64,000 bases of DNA from Hyphomicrobiales bacterium (GCA_900466945.1 UBNV01000008.1:159919-223918); one strand, 5' to 3'; positions 45,966 to 54,792 are shown, numbered from the stretch's first letter. The notes: generated from the sequence alone by a model not told the origin. Numbers and translations are program-made.

Positions 45966-46898
45966 TCAGCCGGCCTCGGCAATTGATGGCGCCGGGGATG
46001 CCCGCCTCTGTTCGCGCCACAAAATGAACAGGCCGGAGCCAACGATGATCATGATTCCCAACCATTTTGAGGGCGTGGGGAATTCGTCGAAGAGGAAATA
46101 TCCGAGCGCTACAGCGGCGATGATCTCGAAATATTGAAATGGCGCCAGGACCGACAAAGTGGCCATGCGGAAGGCTCGCACCACGAGGAGGTGGATATAG
46201 CCCGAGATGGCGCCGAGCAGAACCAGCAAGCCGAGACCGAGGGCCGTGCTTGGCAGAGAGACTTCGAAATCGGCCTCGCCGACCGATGTGCCGAGGATGA
46301 GCGCGGCGCCCATGAACAGCGTGCCGCCAATGCCGGCCATGGTCTGCATGGTCATGGGTGTATCGGCTTCGCCGATCGCGCGGTTGAGGAACATGTAGAG
46401 CGCATAGAGGAAGACGCAGGCGACCGGCAAAAGGGCCGTGAGGCCGAAAATCTCATAGCTCGGCTGGATGACGATCATCGCGCCGCCAAAACCGACGGCA
46501 ATGGCGAGCCAGCGGCGCCAGCCGACCTTTTCCTTGAGGAAGACGGCCGACATAGCCGTCAGGATGAAGGGTTCAACGAAATAGATCGCAAAGACATCCG
46601 CCAGCGGCATGTATTTCACAGCCATGAAGAACATCAGACTGGCCGCCCCGTGGATCGCACCGCGCAGCAGGTTGACCCAGGGGCGCCTGGCGGAAAAGGC
46701 CGCCATGCCGTTAAGGGCGATTAGCACCGGCAGAACCGAGGCGAGCTGGAAGAAGAAGCGATAGAAGGTAATCTGGCCGGGCGACATGCCGCCCTCGGTC
46801 GCCATGTATTTCGCGATCGCATCCATCACCGGCAGCACGAACATGCAGCCAGCCATGAGAACCATGCCGCGAAGGGGATCGGAGGATGAATTGTGCAT
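45966..46898 (-). CDS. DMT-superfamily (EamA) transporter
   Basis: A 310-residue protein with ten predicted transmembrane helices in two EamA repeats. Substrate not identifiable; members move metabolites such as S-adenosylmethionine, amino acids or sugars. The ATG at 46898 gives a normal short N-terminus, although no strong ribosome site is seen; the frame is open to 46967. Confidence 0.87.
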   Translation of the reverse strand: MHNSSSDPLRGMVLMAGCMFVLPVMDAIAKYMATEGGMSPGQITFYRFFFQLASVLPVLIALNGMAAFSARRPWVNLLRGAIHGAASLMFFMAVKYMPLADVFAIYFVEPFILTAMSAVFLKEKVGWRRWLAIAVGFGGAMIVIQPSYEIFGLTALLPVACVFLYALYMFLNRAIGEADTPMTMQTMAGIGGTLFMGAALILGTSVGEADFEVSLPSTALGLGLLVLLGAISGYIHLLVVRAFRMATLSVLAPFQYFEIIAAVALGYFLFDEFPTPSKWLGIMIIVGSGLFILWREQRRASPAPSIAEAG

Positions 46899-47177
46899 GA
46901 CGGTGGGACTCGAGAGGAGAAAGCGATCGCGCCTGCGTGAACAAGCATGACGCGACCGTTCGATCAAGCAAAAGAAAAATGGGAACCTTTCGCAGCGTCG
47001 AGCGTTTATTGACCTTTGCCTGCATCTGTCCGCGGGTGCCGGACGGCGTTTTCGTGCCTGTTCGTGGCGCCGCCGGAAAGATGCAGGACCTTCGGCTCCG
47101 CTAATATGGAAGCGACGGATCGGAGTAGAGCAACCGTCGTCCTGAGGACGGCGACACTGGACGATCAGGAGGTGCTG

Positions 47178-47615
47178 ATGCCGGCGCGCAATGAGTTTTC
47201 CCGCATGACCGATTCGAGCGACGACACGCTGGGCGGTCGTCTTTCGGCCGCTCGCGACGCCTCGGGCCTGTCACTCGCCGATGTGGCGAACCGCATCGGC
47301 GTGAAACGCGAGAACCTGCTCGCCTGGGAAGCCGACCGTTCGGAGCCTGGCCCCTCGGGCTTGCTCGATCTCGCCGGCATCCTCGGAGTGTCGCCGATGT
47401 GGCTCATGACGGGTGTCGGGTCCGGTCCCATCCAGGAAACCAGCGATCTACCCCTTGAAGCGCTCAAGCTGGACCTTCAGCGCCTGACGGATGCACATCG
47501 GGAATGCGGCCGTCTCATCGAGAAGATCGCGTGCCAGATCGAGACCTATGAGGAACGGCACGAGCGCCGACGCGATGCCGGTGACCTCGACGGTCCGGTG
47601 ATGGGTCGCGCCTGA
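47178..47615 (+). CDS. XRE-family transcriptional regulator
   Basis: A 145-residue protein with a Cro/C1-type helix-turn-helix (LGGRLSAARDASGLSLADVA to DLAGILGVSPMWLMTG, about residues 15-75) and a C-terminal helical tail of about 60 residues that may dimerise. AGGAGG lies six bases before the ATG at 47178, so the open frame upstream is not used. Convergent with lipB, 12 bp apart. Target unknown. Confidence 0.87.
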   Translation: MPARNEFSRMTDSSDDTLGGRLSAARDASGLSLADVANRIGVKRENLLAWEADRSEPGPSGLLDLAGILGVSPMWLMTGVGSGPIQETSDLPLEALKLDLQRLTDAHRECGRLIEKIACQIETYEERHERRRDAGDLDGPVMGRA

Positions 47616-47627
47616 AGTGCGAAACGA

Positions 47628-48344
47628 TCAGTTCTCCGAGATCGTCGGCCCGAACACGTCCTCGAAGGCCTCGCGCAGGCGGATGTCGACATCCGCCATC
47701 ATAACGGGCAGGCCGAGATCAACAAGGCTCGTGACCCCGTAGGCGGAGATCCCGCAGGGCACGATGCCGGTGAAATGTGTCAGGTCGGGATCGACATTGA
47801 TCGACAGCCCGTGAAAACTCACCCAACGCCGCAGCCGAATGCCGAGTGCCGCGATCTTGTCTTCGGCCACCGTGCCATCCGGCAACTGCAGCTTTTCTGG
47901 GCGGCGCACCCAGACGCCAACGCGGTCCTCGCGGCGCTCGCCCTTGACGTTCATGGCTCCGAGCGTTCGGATCACCACTTCTTCGAGTGCTGCCACATAG
48001 GCGCGGACATCCTGGCGACGGCGTTTAAGGTCGAGCATGACATAGGCCACCCGCTGACCGGGGCCGTGATAGGTGTATTCCCCGCCTCGACCCGTGGCAA
48101 ACACCGGAAACCGATCCGGCTCGATCAGGTCTTTTGCATCGGCGCTCGTGCCGGCAGTGTAGAGGGGAGGGTGCTCCACCAGCCAGACCAGTTCATCGGC
48201 CTTCCCGTCCGCGATCAAACCGACTTGGTGCTCCATTTCGGCGACGGCGTCCTCGTAGCCGACAAGAGTATCGGAGACTCGCCACCGCACCGGCGGACAG
48301 TCCTCGCGGGCATGCATGGAATGGTCAAGATCGGTGCGGAGCAT
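47628..48344 (-). CDS. lipB: Octanoyltransferase (lipoate biosynthesis)
   Basis: A 238-residue LipB with [13 protein letters not shown], the active-site Lys in the segment before [12 protein letters not shown], and the nucleophile Cys in TGIVPCGI. It transfers octanoate from acyl carrier protein to lipoyl domains of the oxo-acid dehydrogenases. The ATG at 48344 is taken; the frame continues upstream to 48401. Confidence 0.95.
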   Translation of the reverse strand: MLRTDLDHSMHAREDCPPVRWRVSDTLVGYEDAVAEMEHQVGLIADGKADELVWLVEHPPLYTAGTSADAKDLIEPDRFPVFATGRGGEYTYHGPGQRVAYVMLDLKRRRQDVRAYVAALEEVVIRTLGAMNVKGERREDRVGVWVRRPEKLQLPDGTVAEDKIAALGIRLRRWVSFHGLSINVDPDLTHFTGIVPCGISAYGVTSLVDLGLPVMMADVDIRLREAFEDVFGPTISEN

Positions 48345-48493
48345 GAAAATTGCCTTCGACTGTGGATTGGCGAAAAGCCTTGTTTTCCTTGTATTTGGCA
48401 AGAAAAGCCCGGGAGTTCAAGGGCAGCAGCCACCCCCTTGCTAGGGGCTTATCCACTGCCTCCGATGAATTTTCAAAAAACTGTCACGGCGGG

Positions 48494-48522
48494 CTTGTGG
48501 ACCCCCAATGCTTTTGCTACAT
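48494..48522 (+). promoter_or_regulatory. Putative promoter of tRNA-Leu
   Basis: CTTGTG (48494-48499), 17-bp spacer, CTACAT (48517-48522). It resembles the rhizobial vegetative consensus CTTGAC-N17-CTATAT and would start transcription about 30 bp before the tRNA. Confidence 0.45.
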
Positions 48523-48558
48523 GCAGCCCCGCCGGAGCAATTCGGCGCCTACCACGAT

Positions 48559-48643
48559 GCGGTCGTGGCGGAATTGGTAGACGCGCAGCGTTGAGGTCGC
48601 TGTGGGGCAACCCGTGGAAGTTCGAGTCTTCTCGACCGCACCA
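48559..48643 (+). tRNA. tRNA-Leu (anticodon GAG)
   Basis: Acceptor stem GCGGTCG/CGACCGC with A73 and an encoded CCA, D-arm GGCGGAATTGGTAGACGC, anticodon stem CAGCG/CGCTG with loop TTGAGGT (anticodon GAG), a long variable arm and T-loop TTCGAGT. The long variable arm is expected for a class II leucine tRNA. Confidence 0.96.
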
Positions 48644-48654
48644 TTTGACTGAAG

Positions 48655-48680
48655 AAAAGCCCGCTTTTGCGGGCTTTTTC
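48655..48680 (+). terminator. Terminator after tRNA-Leu
   Basis: AAAAGCCCGC-N4-GCGGGCTTTT, a 10-bp stem with a TTTT loop, followed by TC. It starts 12 bp after the tRNA end. Confidence 0.9.
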
Positions 48681-48910
48681 TTTGCCAATGCGCCATGTCC
48701 GAACCACACAACGGACTGATCAGCCGATCCATCCCATCAATAACCGGCCTTTAACGCTGCACGCAGCGGGATAAGCCTCGTCGGTATCTTCTGAGTGACT
48801 GCCGGAGCCCGTATGCCGATGTTTCGGTTGGCGCCGACTCACCCCATTGGTGGAGCACGGCCGGCATGCTGTCCTCCCCCTAGCAGGGCTTCGGACCGCA
48901 AGCGGTGGTT

Positions 48911-49252
48911 TCAAGTCGTTCGCTTCAAATCGATACCAGTCACTAGCGAGATGAGTTGCTTGAGCTCGACCACGGATAGTATCCGTGTCTCAGCAAGCGA
49001 TACGATCGCGGCGACCGCCGCCACCTCACTCAGCCCTGCAGCGATCGCCACCTCCTGAACCGCACCCACGATTGAACCCGGTGAGCCCGGTGGCCGACCA
49101 TTTTGAAGCAGCGGGATGAAGGGTGTTCTGACGGCCACTGTGGAATAGCCCGGTTTGACACAGCTGAATAAGTGCGGGCGGCCGGCGGGGGTGTCGACTG
49201 CCTTGGGGAAGGCACGATTGGGGTGATCGCGCCCGCGAGGAGAATGTGTCAT
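48911..49252 (-). CDS. Doubtful hypothetical protein
   Basis: An open frame of 113 codons. The last 55 residues (AIAAGLSEVAAVAAIVSLAE and following) look like amphipathic helices with plausible codon use, while the first half is proline- and arginine-rich and looks unlike a folded protein. There is no good ribosome site at the ATG. No family recognised. It may be a remnant of a longer gene or not a gene at all. It lies in the gene-poor stretch after tRNA-Leu. Confidence 0.3.
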   Translation of the reverse strand: MTHSPRGRDHPNRAFPKAVDTPAGRPHLFSCVKPGYSTVAVRTPFIPLLQNGRPPGSPGSIVGAVQEVAIAAGLSEVAAVAAIVSLAETRILSVVELKQLISLVTGIDLKRTT

Positions 49253-49593
49253 CCAAGCCTGTAATTAACAATTATCAAATTTAGCACTAGCGGCTTAGAC
49301 GGCCAGGCATGAGACGTCAGTGTCCTTCGTTGACGACGCCTCTCTCTGCCCATGGCGCTCGCAGCGAGGTATCGACCAGAATGGATCGTCACCGACAGGT
49401 GTCCGAACGAACCTCTCCCTTGGCAGTCACCGACTTGCCGAACGCCATGGGAGCCGCTGAATAACCTGGAATCAAAGGTATCCGCTCCTGCGATGACTTT
49501 TTTAAGGACTCGCTAACTCTCAATAGTTCACTTGAATTGATTTAATGTGGCGGTGGTGGTACCCGCAGGGTCTGATCGCTCATGAGGACTAAA
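49253..49593. other. Gene-poor, relatively AT-rich stretch
   Basis: No coding region supported. It begins with an AT-rich run (ACAATTATCAAATTTAGC) and its composition differs from neighbouring DNA. I found no integrase, no repeated tRNA end and no clear insertion-sequence ends. It may be decayed accessory DNA. The gap at 48681-48910 on the other side of the doubtful ORF is also without a gene. Confidence 0.4.
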
Positions 49594-49842
49594 ATGATTG
49601 AGTCGCTGAACACAGCGCACGATGCTGAAGCATTCCACACTACGTTGAGACAGTACGCCGTTGTGGTGCGCGATTACATTAAAGAGCATGGCGAGCCACC
49701 GGGTGAACATATCTATCGTCTGATGTCGGATGCCGACCAGAGGCACATGGAAATGATCGATCTCCTTGTTTCTTGGAGCGATGTCGACAGAGGTCACGTT
49801 GTAACTTTCCTTCAGACGGCACTGAGACTGGCAACCAGCTAG
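49594..49842 (+). CDS. Small hypothetical protein
   Basis: An 82-residue, mildly acidic, probably helical protein (TLRQYAVVVRDYIKEHGEPP, MSDADQRHMEMIDLLVSW). GAGG lies five bases before the ATG at 49594; an in-frame ATG at 49582 is less well placed. Its lower GC and codon use suggest accessory origin. No family recognised. It stands alone in the gene-poor region after tRNA-Leu. Confidence 0.5.
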   Translation: MIESLNTAHDAEAFHTTLRQYAVVVRDYIKEHGEPPGEHIYRLMSDADQRHMEMIDLLVSWSDVDRGHVVTFLQTALRLATS

Positions 49843-49980
49843 CTTCTAGCTCTTACGCGTGGCGGACGGATTTGCAGCGCGCACGTCCAGGAAGCTATGT
49901 CACAGACCGCCCCTCGTCATCACGCCGCGGTATAACCAATCACCGGATGGTCGCGTGTCTTCCGGTCTATGCGACCGGAC

Positions 49981-50011
49981 AAAAAACCCGACATTGGCGC
50001 CGGGTTCTTTG
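49981..50011 (-). terminator. Terminator of the BON-domain gene
   Basis: On the minus strand AACCCG pairs with CGGGTT around a 10-nt loop and is followed by TTTT. It is 20 bp past the BON gene stop. Confidence 0.7.
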
Positions 50012-50030
50012 CTCATGATTCAGAGACGTC

Positions 50031-50531
50031 TCAGTCACTATCATCCGGCAAGTGGCTGTCGACGCCGAGCGTGGTGATGAAGTTCTTCACGTCGCTCACA
50101 CCCCTCACGCCAAGCACCTTGAGTTCGATCTCGCGCCGCTCTTCGGCCGTGTCGACAGCGCCGCGCAGCGTCACCAGATGACCGTCGACATGGATGTCGA
50201 GGCCTGTCAGCACCGTGTCGTCGAAACCTTCGAGTGCAGCCGAAATATCCGATTCGAGCTGGTCGTCGTTTTCTCGGCCGTCCGTGGTCGGCAGGACAGG
50301 GGTTGCCAGATCGGGTTCGAAGCCGGCTGCATCAACCGAATCGACGCGAAAACCCTGATTGCGTTCCTGATCGAAATTGGCGCTCGTCTCGCCATAGCTG
50401 CGATTGCCGACAGGGGCTGCCGTTGCTCCTTCTCCATCGGCGTATGGCCAGCCATCGGTGATGTTGCGCTGGTCGTCGTCACGGAATTCTTCTTCGGTGG
50501 AGAAGTCAGTCTTGCGGTCATCCTTGGCCAT
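50031..50531 (-). CDS. BON-domain protein
   Basis: A 166-residue acidic protein. The first 90 residues are low-complexity and probably disordered; residues about 95-160 form a BON domain (DISAALEGFDDTVLTGLDIH, VTLRGAVDTAEERREIE, VRGVSDVKNFI). BON domains often bind membranes or phospholipids in stress proteins such as OsmY. No signal peptide is seen. AAAGGAG lies upstream of the ATG at 50531. It follows the deformylase-like gene by 68 bp on the same strand. Confidence 0.85.
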   Translation of the reverse strand: MAKDDRKTDFSTEEEFRDDDQRNITDGWPYADGEGATAAPVGNRSYGETSANFDQERNQGFRVDSVDAAGFEPDLATPVLPTTDGRENDDQLESDISAALEGFDDTVLTGLDIHVDGHLVTLRGAVDTAEERREIELKVLGVRGVSDVKNFITTLGVDSHLPDDSD

Positions 50532-50599
50532 GGGGGGCTCCTTTGTCACTTTGTGTGATGAGAGAACGCCCGGATCCGGTCTTTGTTCTGGGCTGGCTA

Positions 50600-51094
50600 T
50601 CAGCGCGCCATCTTTTCCCATTTCTTCAAGAGCCGTTCGCGCTTCAGTCGCGACAGTCTCTGGATCCAGAAAATGCCGTCGAGCTGGTCTATCTCGTGTT
50701 GCATGCAGATCGCGGCAAAGGCTTCGAGGTCCTCCTCGACCACCGTGCCGTTGGGGGTCCGGTATCGAACCCGCACCGCCTTTGGCCGCGTCACCTCGTC
50801 GGTCATGCCAGGCATGGAGACGCTGCCTTCTGTATGGGTCATCCGCTCTTCCGACATCCAGAGTATTTCCGGGTTCACGTAATCTCGCCGGCCGCCGATT
50901 TCCGGAAGCTCGATCACGGTCAGGCGCTTTGCGATCCCGCAATGGGGGGCTGTAATGCCGATTCCCGGGGCTGCCTTCATGGTCTCGTAGAGATCATCGG
51001 CAAGGCCCTGCAATTCCGCTCCGAAATCGGTGATCGGTTCGGCCGGCGTCTTCAGGGCTGTGTCGGGATAGCGGCGGATGGTCAGGCGGGTCAC
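50600..51094 (-). CDS. Peptide deformylase-like protein lacking metal ligands
   Basis: A 164-residue protein with the whole deformylase layout. Motif 1 is GIGITAPHCG (residues 44-53, normally GxGxAAxQ), motif 2 is EGSVS (89-93), where Ser91 replaces the metal-binding Cys of EGCLS, and motif 3 is HEIDQ (133-137), where Gln137 replaces the second His of HExxH. Only one of three metal ligands (His133) and Glu134 remain. It is unlikely to be a standard deformylase. I chose the GTG at 51094 (GAGAG upstream) over an upstream TTG. Function unknown. Confidence 0.85.
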   Translation of the reverse strand: MTRLTIRRYPDTALKTPAEPITDFGAELQGLADDLYETMKAAPGIGITAPHCGIAKRLTVIELPEIGGRRDYVNPEILWMSEERMTHTEGSVSMPGMTDEVTRPKAVRVRYRTPNGTVVEEDLEAFAAICMQHEIDQLDGIFWIQRLSRLKRERLLKKWEKMAR

Positions 51095-51276
51095 GAAAAC
51101 TCTCGTCTCTTGCAAGGGTTGCGGCCGGGCGGCTGTGGCTCGATGGACACGCTAGCAGGAAGGCTTGGGCTTTGAACAGCTCCCGGCGCTTTTCCGCTAT
51201 CTGCTTGTTGACTTGAGGGTTTTTGCCGCCATTCTCCGGACTTCGAAGCAGTGGGCATCAAAGACGAGGGCAGGTC

Positions 51277-52689
51277 ATGAGTGAGATCGAAGACGATGGT
51301 CTCGGCCGTGGCGCTCCCGATGAGCCGCAAGCCGACATCTATGACGAGGAAGGCTCGATCCGCCACGACTTCCTGACCATGGTCGGCGCGGCGATCGCCG
51401 ATCGCGACGTGATCTTCCTGCGCCAGAACGTTGCCAAGCTGCACGAATCGGAACTCGGCCACCTGATCGAGGCGATCCAGCCTGAACAGCGCCTGGCCAT
51501 GATCCGCCTGCTCGGCGACGACTTCGACATGACGGCGCTGACGGAAGTCGACGAAGCGATCCGCATGCAGATCGTCGACCAGATGCCGAACGAGCAGATC
51601 GCGGCGGCGATCGGCGATCTCGATTCGGATGATGCCGTCTACATTCTCGAAGACCTCGACGACGAGGACCGCGAAGAGATCCTCGCGCAGCTGCCGTTCA
51701 CCGAGCGGGTGCGCCTGCGTCGGGCGCTCGACTATCCGGAAAGCTCGGCCGGTCGCCGCATGCAGACCGAATTTGTTGCCGTGCCGCCCTTCTGGACGGT
51801 CGGGCAGACCATCGACTACATGCGCGACGAGGAGGACCTGCCGGAGAGCTTCACCCAGATCTTCGTCATCGATCCGACCTTCAAACTGCTCGGCGTCGTC
51901 AATCTCGACCGCATCCTGCGCACCAAGCGCCAGGTCAAGATCGAGACGATCATGCACGAGACCAACCATCCGATCCCGGCCGAAATGGACCAGGAAGAGG
52001 CGGCCCAGCTCTTCGAGCAATACGACCTTCTCTCGGCAGCCGTCGTCGACGAAAACGAACGGCTCGTCGGCGTGCTCACCATCGACGACGTCGTAGACGT
52101 CATTCAGGAAGAGGCGGAGGAGGACCTTTTGCGCCTCGGTGGCGTCGGCGACGAAGAACTCTCCGACAGCATCGGCGAGACCTCGCGGTCGCGCGTGCCG
52201 TGGCTTGCAGTCAACCTGATCACCGCCTTCCTTGCCGCTTCGGTCATCTCTCTGTTCGAAGCGACGATTGAGCAGATCGTGGCACTTGCCGTGCTGATGC
52301 CGATCGTGGCCGGGATGGGAGGGAATGCCGGATCACAGACCATGACCGTGACGGTGCGGGCTCTTGCGACCCGCAACCTCGATATCCACAATGCCTTCCG
52401 GGTCGTGCGCCGCGAAGCGGGCGTGGGTCTGCTGAACGGCGTCATCTTCGGCATCTTGATCGGAGCCGTTGCCGGTTTGTGGTTCCAGGACGTCAATCTC
52501 GGCGGCATCATCGCGACGGCCATGCTGATCAACATGATGGCGGCCGCCATTGCCGGCATCCTCATTCCGCTCGCGCTCGATCGATTCGGGGCCGATCCGG
52601 CCGTGGCCTCTGCCGTCTTCGTCACCACCGTGACCGATATTACCGGCTTCTTCGCCTTTCTCGGTCTCGCCACCTGGTGGTTCATGTGA
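51277..52689 (+). CDS. mgtE: Magnesium transporter MgtE
   Basis: A 470-residue protein with the MgtE order: acidic N-terminal superhelix domain (about residues 25-150), two CBS domains (about 150-280) and five transmembrane helices from about 305, including the conserved MGGNAGSQTMTVTVRAL segment. It is a Mg2+-gated Mg2+ channel in the inner membrane. ATG at 51277 follows GGCAGG. No Mg-sensing leader is evident in the 180 bp upstream. Confidence 0.95.
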   Translation: MSEIEDDGLGRGAPDEPQADIYDEEGSIRHDFLTMVGAAIADRDVIFLRQNVAKLHESELGHLIEAIQPEQRLAMIRLLGDDFDMTALTEVDEAIRMQIVDQMPNEQIAAAIGDLDSDDAVYILEDLDDEDREEILAQLPFTERVRLRRALDYPESSAGRRMQTEFVAVPPFWTVGQTIDYMRDEEDLPESFTQIFVIDPTFKLLGVVNLDRILRTKRQVKIETIMHETNHPIPAEMDQEEAAQLFEQYDLLSAAVVDENERLVGVLTIDDVVDVIQEEAEEDLLRLGGVGDEELSDSIGETSRSRVPWLAVNLITAFLAASVISLFEATIEQIVALAVLMPIVAGMGGNAGSQTMTVTVRALATRNLDIHNAFRVVRREAGVGLLNGVIFGILIGAVAGLWFQDVNLGGIIATAMLINMMAAAIAGILIPLALDRFGADPAVASAVFVTTVTDITGFFAFLGLATWWFM

Positions 52690-52750
52690 GCATTTCAGCA
52701 TGCGCTGGCCGAAAGCACGGAGGGCATCGCCCCTCTACAGGGTGAAAAAA

Positions 52751-52778
52751 TTGACTTGTACGTAAAAGTCAATATCAT
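52751..52778 (+). promoter_or_regulatory. Promoter with MerR-type operator
   Basis: -35 TTGACT (52751) and -10 TATCAT (52773), 16-bp spacer. A perfect dyad TTGACTT-N8-AAGTCAA (52751-52772) fills the space from -35 to -10, as in MerR-type promoters, so the next gene is probably autoregulated. Confidence 0.7.
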
Positions 52779-52798
52779 GTGTTCCGATACAGGATCGG

Positions 52799-53191
52799 AT
52801 GGCCGTGAAGAAATACTATAGCATAACAGAGCTCACGCGTGAATTTGGTGTCTCGACGCGCACCCTGCGTTTCTACGAGGATGAAGGCCTGCTGCATCCC
52901 GAACGCCGCGGCCGCACGCGTCTCTACCGCGCCGCCGACCGTCGTTTCCTGCAGGAAATTCTGCGTGGTCGCCGTATTGGGTTCACCATCGCCGAGATCC
53001 GCGAAATCGTTCACGTCTACAAGGAGCCGCCTGGCGAAATCGGGCAGCTCAAGCTGATGATGAAGAAGATCGACGAGAAGCGCGAAGAACTTCGCCAGAA
53101 GCGCCGCGATATCGACGAGACCCTGTCCGAACTGGACCAGGCCGAAGAAGCCTGTCTCACCCGCCTGGTGGAAATCGGCGTCGGCACCTGA
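52799..53191 (+). CDS. MerR-family transcriptional regulator
   Basis: A 130-residue regulator with the N-terminal winged helix YSITELTREFGVSTRTLRFY EDEG type, then RLYRAADRRFL and a C-terminal dimer coiled coil (KIDEKREELRQKRRDIDETL). One Cys in the tail (EEACLTRL), so not a typical metal sensor of the CueR/MerR kind; it resembles regulators of acyl-CoA or amino-acid catabolism (LiuR-like). The ATG lies 20 bp after the -10 box, giving a very short leader. Confidence 0.88.
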   Translation: MAVKKYYSITELTREFGVSTRTLRFYEDEGLLHPERRGRTRLYRAADRRFLQEILRGRRIGFTIAEIREIVHVYKEPPGEIGQLKLMMKKIDEKREELRQKRRDIDETLSELDQAEEACLTRLVEIGVGT

Positions 53192-53219
53192 CGCCCGACA
53201 GCCGCCCTTTCAGCCCGAC

Positions 53220-53696
53220 TCATATCCAGCGCCGCGTCCGTCTCCGGTAGCTCTCGTAATCGAAGCCGAAGCGGGCCTCGAGGTGGCGTTCTTCTCTGGG
53301 GATCGCGATCAGGCGCGTCGCGGCGAGCGATACGAGTGCCGCGACGAAGAACCAGCTATTGCCAGAGATCAGACCGAGCGCCACGGTGAACAGCGTGTAG
53401 GCGAGATAGATCGGATTGCGGCTGAAGCGGAAAGGCCCGCATGTCACGAGGTGCCGGGCGCAGCCGCTGTCGAGAACGGGTGTCTGCCGTTCCATCAGCG
53501 TACGCACGGCCCAGATGTCGAGTGTCACAGCCGCAAGGCCGATGGCAAGGCCGATCGATGGCAACAGGAATGAATGCGGCGAGGGGATCGGAGTGAGTGC
53601 AGAGATACGGCCGGCCAGCATGGCGGTCAGGATGCTCGTCAAATAGAGCATCGGCGGCCAGGGATATTTCAGAGGCTTCGCGCGGTAGGCATTCAT
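53220..53696 (-). CDS. Isoprenylcysteine-methyltransferase-like membrane protein
   Basis: A 158-residue protein with about four hydrophobic helices and the ICMT/PEMT-type C-terminal S-adenosylmethionine region: LVTCGPFRFSRNPIYLAY and PREERHLEARFGFDYESYRRR. Such proteins methylate small lipids or thiols; bacterial substrates are mostly unknown. Convergent with the MerR gene, 28 bp apart. Confidence 0.87.
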   Translation of the reverse strand: MNAYRAKPLKYPWPPMLYLTSILTAMLAGRISALTPIPSPHSFLLPSIGLAIGLAAVTLDIWAVRTLMERQTPVLDSGCARHLVTCGPFRFSRNPIYLAYTLFTVALGLISGNSWFFVAALVSLAATRLIAIPREERHLEARFGFDYESYRRRTRRWI

Positions 53697-53709
53697 GACG
53701 AACTCCCCC

Positions 53710-54684
53710 TTACGGCGCTGACTGACTCCTTAACGTGCACTCTTCGGCCAGCGTCTGGATGCGGGCATCCTGATCGCCCAAGATTGCGCCAGACTGGAGG
53801 GGCTCGAATAGATTTTCGGCCTGCAGGCGCTCCAGGGTGCAGCCGCAGAACCGCTGGCACAGTCCCGGCTCGTTGCCCTGTTCGGCGCAGCTCGCCTCGC
53901 AGCTCCCGAGATAGGAGGCTATCGGGTCCACCGCCGGCGGCGGCACGACGAAACTTGCGAGGTAGAGACCGGCGATCAGAACCGGCTGGTGCAACAGGTA
54001 GACGATCAGCGAGTGACGTCCGCCCCAGCGCAGCCAAGCCGGACCCGCCGGTAGCCTTGCAATCCAGCCGAGCCTGTTTCCGTCGACGAGGAAGCGTGCC
54101 ATGGCGATGCCGGTGAGCAGGGCTCCAATCCAGGGCAGCAGGGGCACATAGTCGTTCGAGCGCGGAAGTGTCTCGGAGAGCCCGAGGAACCAGAAGTACC
54201 AGGCGTCGAAGCCTGGCGAGCGAAGCAGGGAGGGGAGCGCGAAGGAAACGGTGGCAGCGACCAGCGTGACGAGCGGCGGAGCCTTGAGGAACAGAAGGCC
54301 AATGAGGCTCGACAGTGCGATGGCGTGCAGTATGCCGAAGAAGATCCAGCTATCGGGCGTGAACCAGTAGGTCGCGACGGAAATGGCAAGTGCCGCCGCG
54401 ACTATGACCCCGAGCCTGCGCAGAAAGGGCTGCAGTCGCAATGTCGGATATTGCGCGAGCACGAGGCTGAAGCCGGCGAGGAAAAGAAATGTCGAGGCGA
54501 TCAGCCGGGCATAGATGCGCAGGAAGCCTTGTGTCGAAGTGCCTGGCGCCAGATAGCCGAAGAATTCCAGATCCCAGCTGAAATGATAGGTCGCCATCGC
54601 GATCAGGGCGAGGCCGCGGGCCGCATCGAGGGCGGGCAGGCGCGGGCGGCGCAGGTGGGTATGGGGCTCGGTTTGATCTGCCAC
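53710..54684 (-). CDS. DUF1624/HGSNAT-like membrane protein with Cys-rich tail
   Basis: A 324-residue protein with about seven to eight transmembrane helices. It opens with LPALDAARGLALIAMATYHFSWD (DUF1624, heparan glucosaminide N-acetyltransferase-like). After the last helix a soluble tail of about 65 residues has six cysteines (262, 266, 276, 280, 282, 316; SCEASCAEQ...CQRFCGC), unusual for the family and possibly disulfide-bonded in the periplasm. Start: GTG at 54684 with AAGGAAG upstream; a GTG at 54699 is possible. Function likely acyl transfer to a glycan, inferred from family only. Confidence 0.82.
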   Translation of the reverse strand: MADQTEPHTHLRRPRLPALDAARGLALIAMATYHFSWDLEFFGYLAPGTSTQGFLRIYARLIASTFLFLAGFSLVLAQYPTLRLQPFLRRLGVIVAAALAISVATYWFTPDSWIFFGILHAIALSSLIGLLFLKAPPLVTLVAATVSFALPSLLRSPGFDAWYFWFLGLSETLPRSNDYVPLLPWIGALLTGIAMARFLVDGNRLGWIARLPAGPAWLRWGGRHSLIVYLLHQPVLIAGLYLASFVVPPPAVDPIASYLGSCEASCAEQGNEPGLCQRFCGCTLERLQAENLFEPLQSGAILGDQDARIQTLAEECTLRSQSAP

Positions 54685-54792
54685 GCAGTCTTCCTTCACG
54701 TCTCCGCCGGCTGCGGTTGCGCCGCACCGGTCATGGGTCGGCGGTCGGTGCCAAAGGCGGCAAATTCAAGGCCTTTCCCGCCTTTCCTGCTT

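Noticed and set aside
49026..49271. Alternative minus-strand frame overlapping the doubtful ORF at 48911-49252
   Set aside because: Low-complexity composition and no start signal; the other frame is slightly better but itself doubtful.
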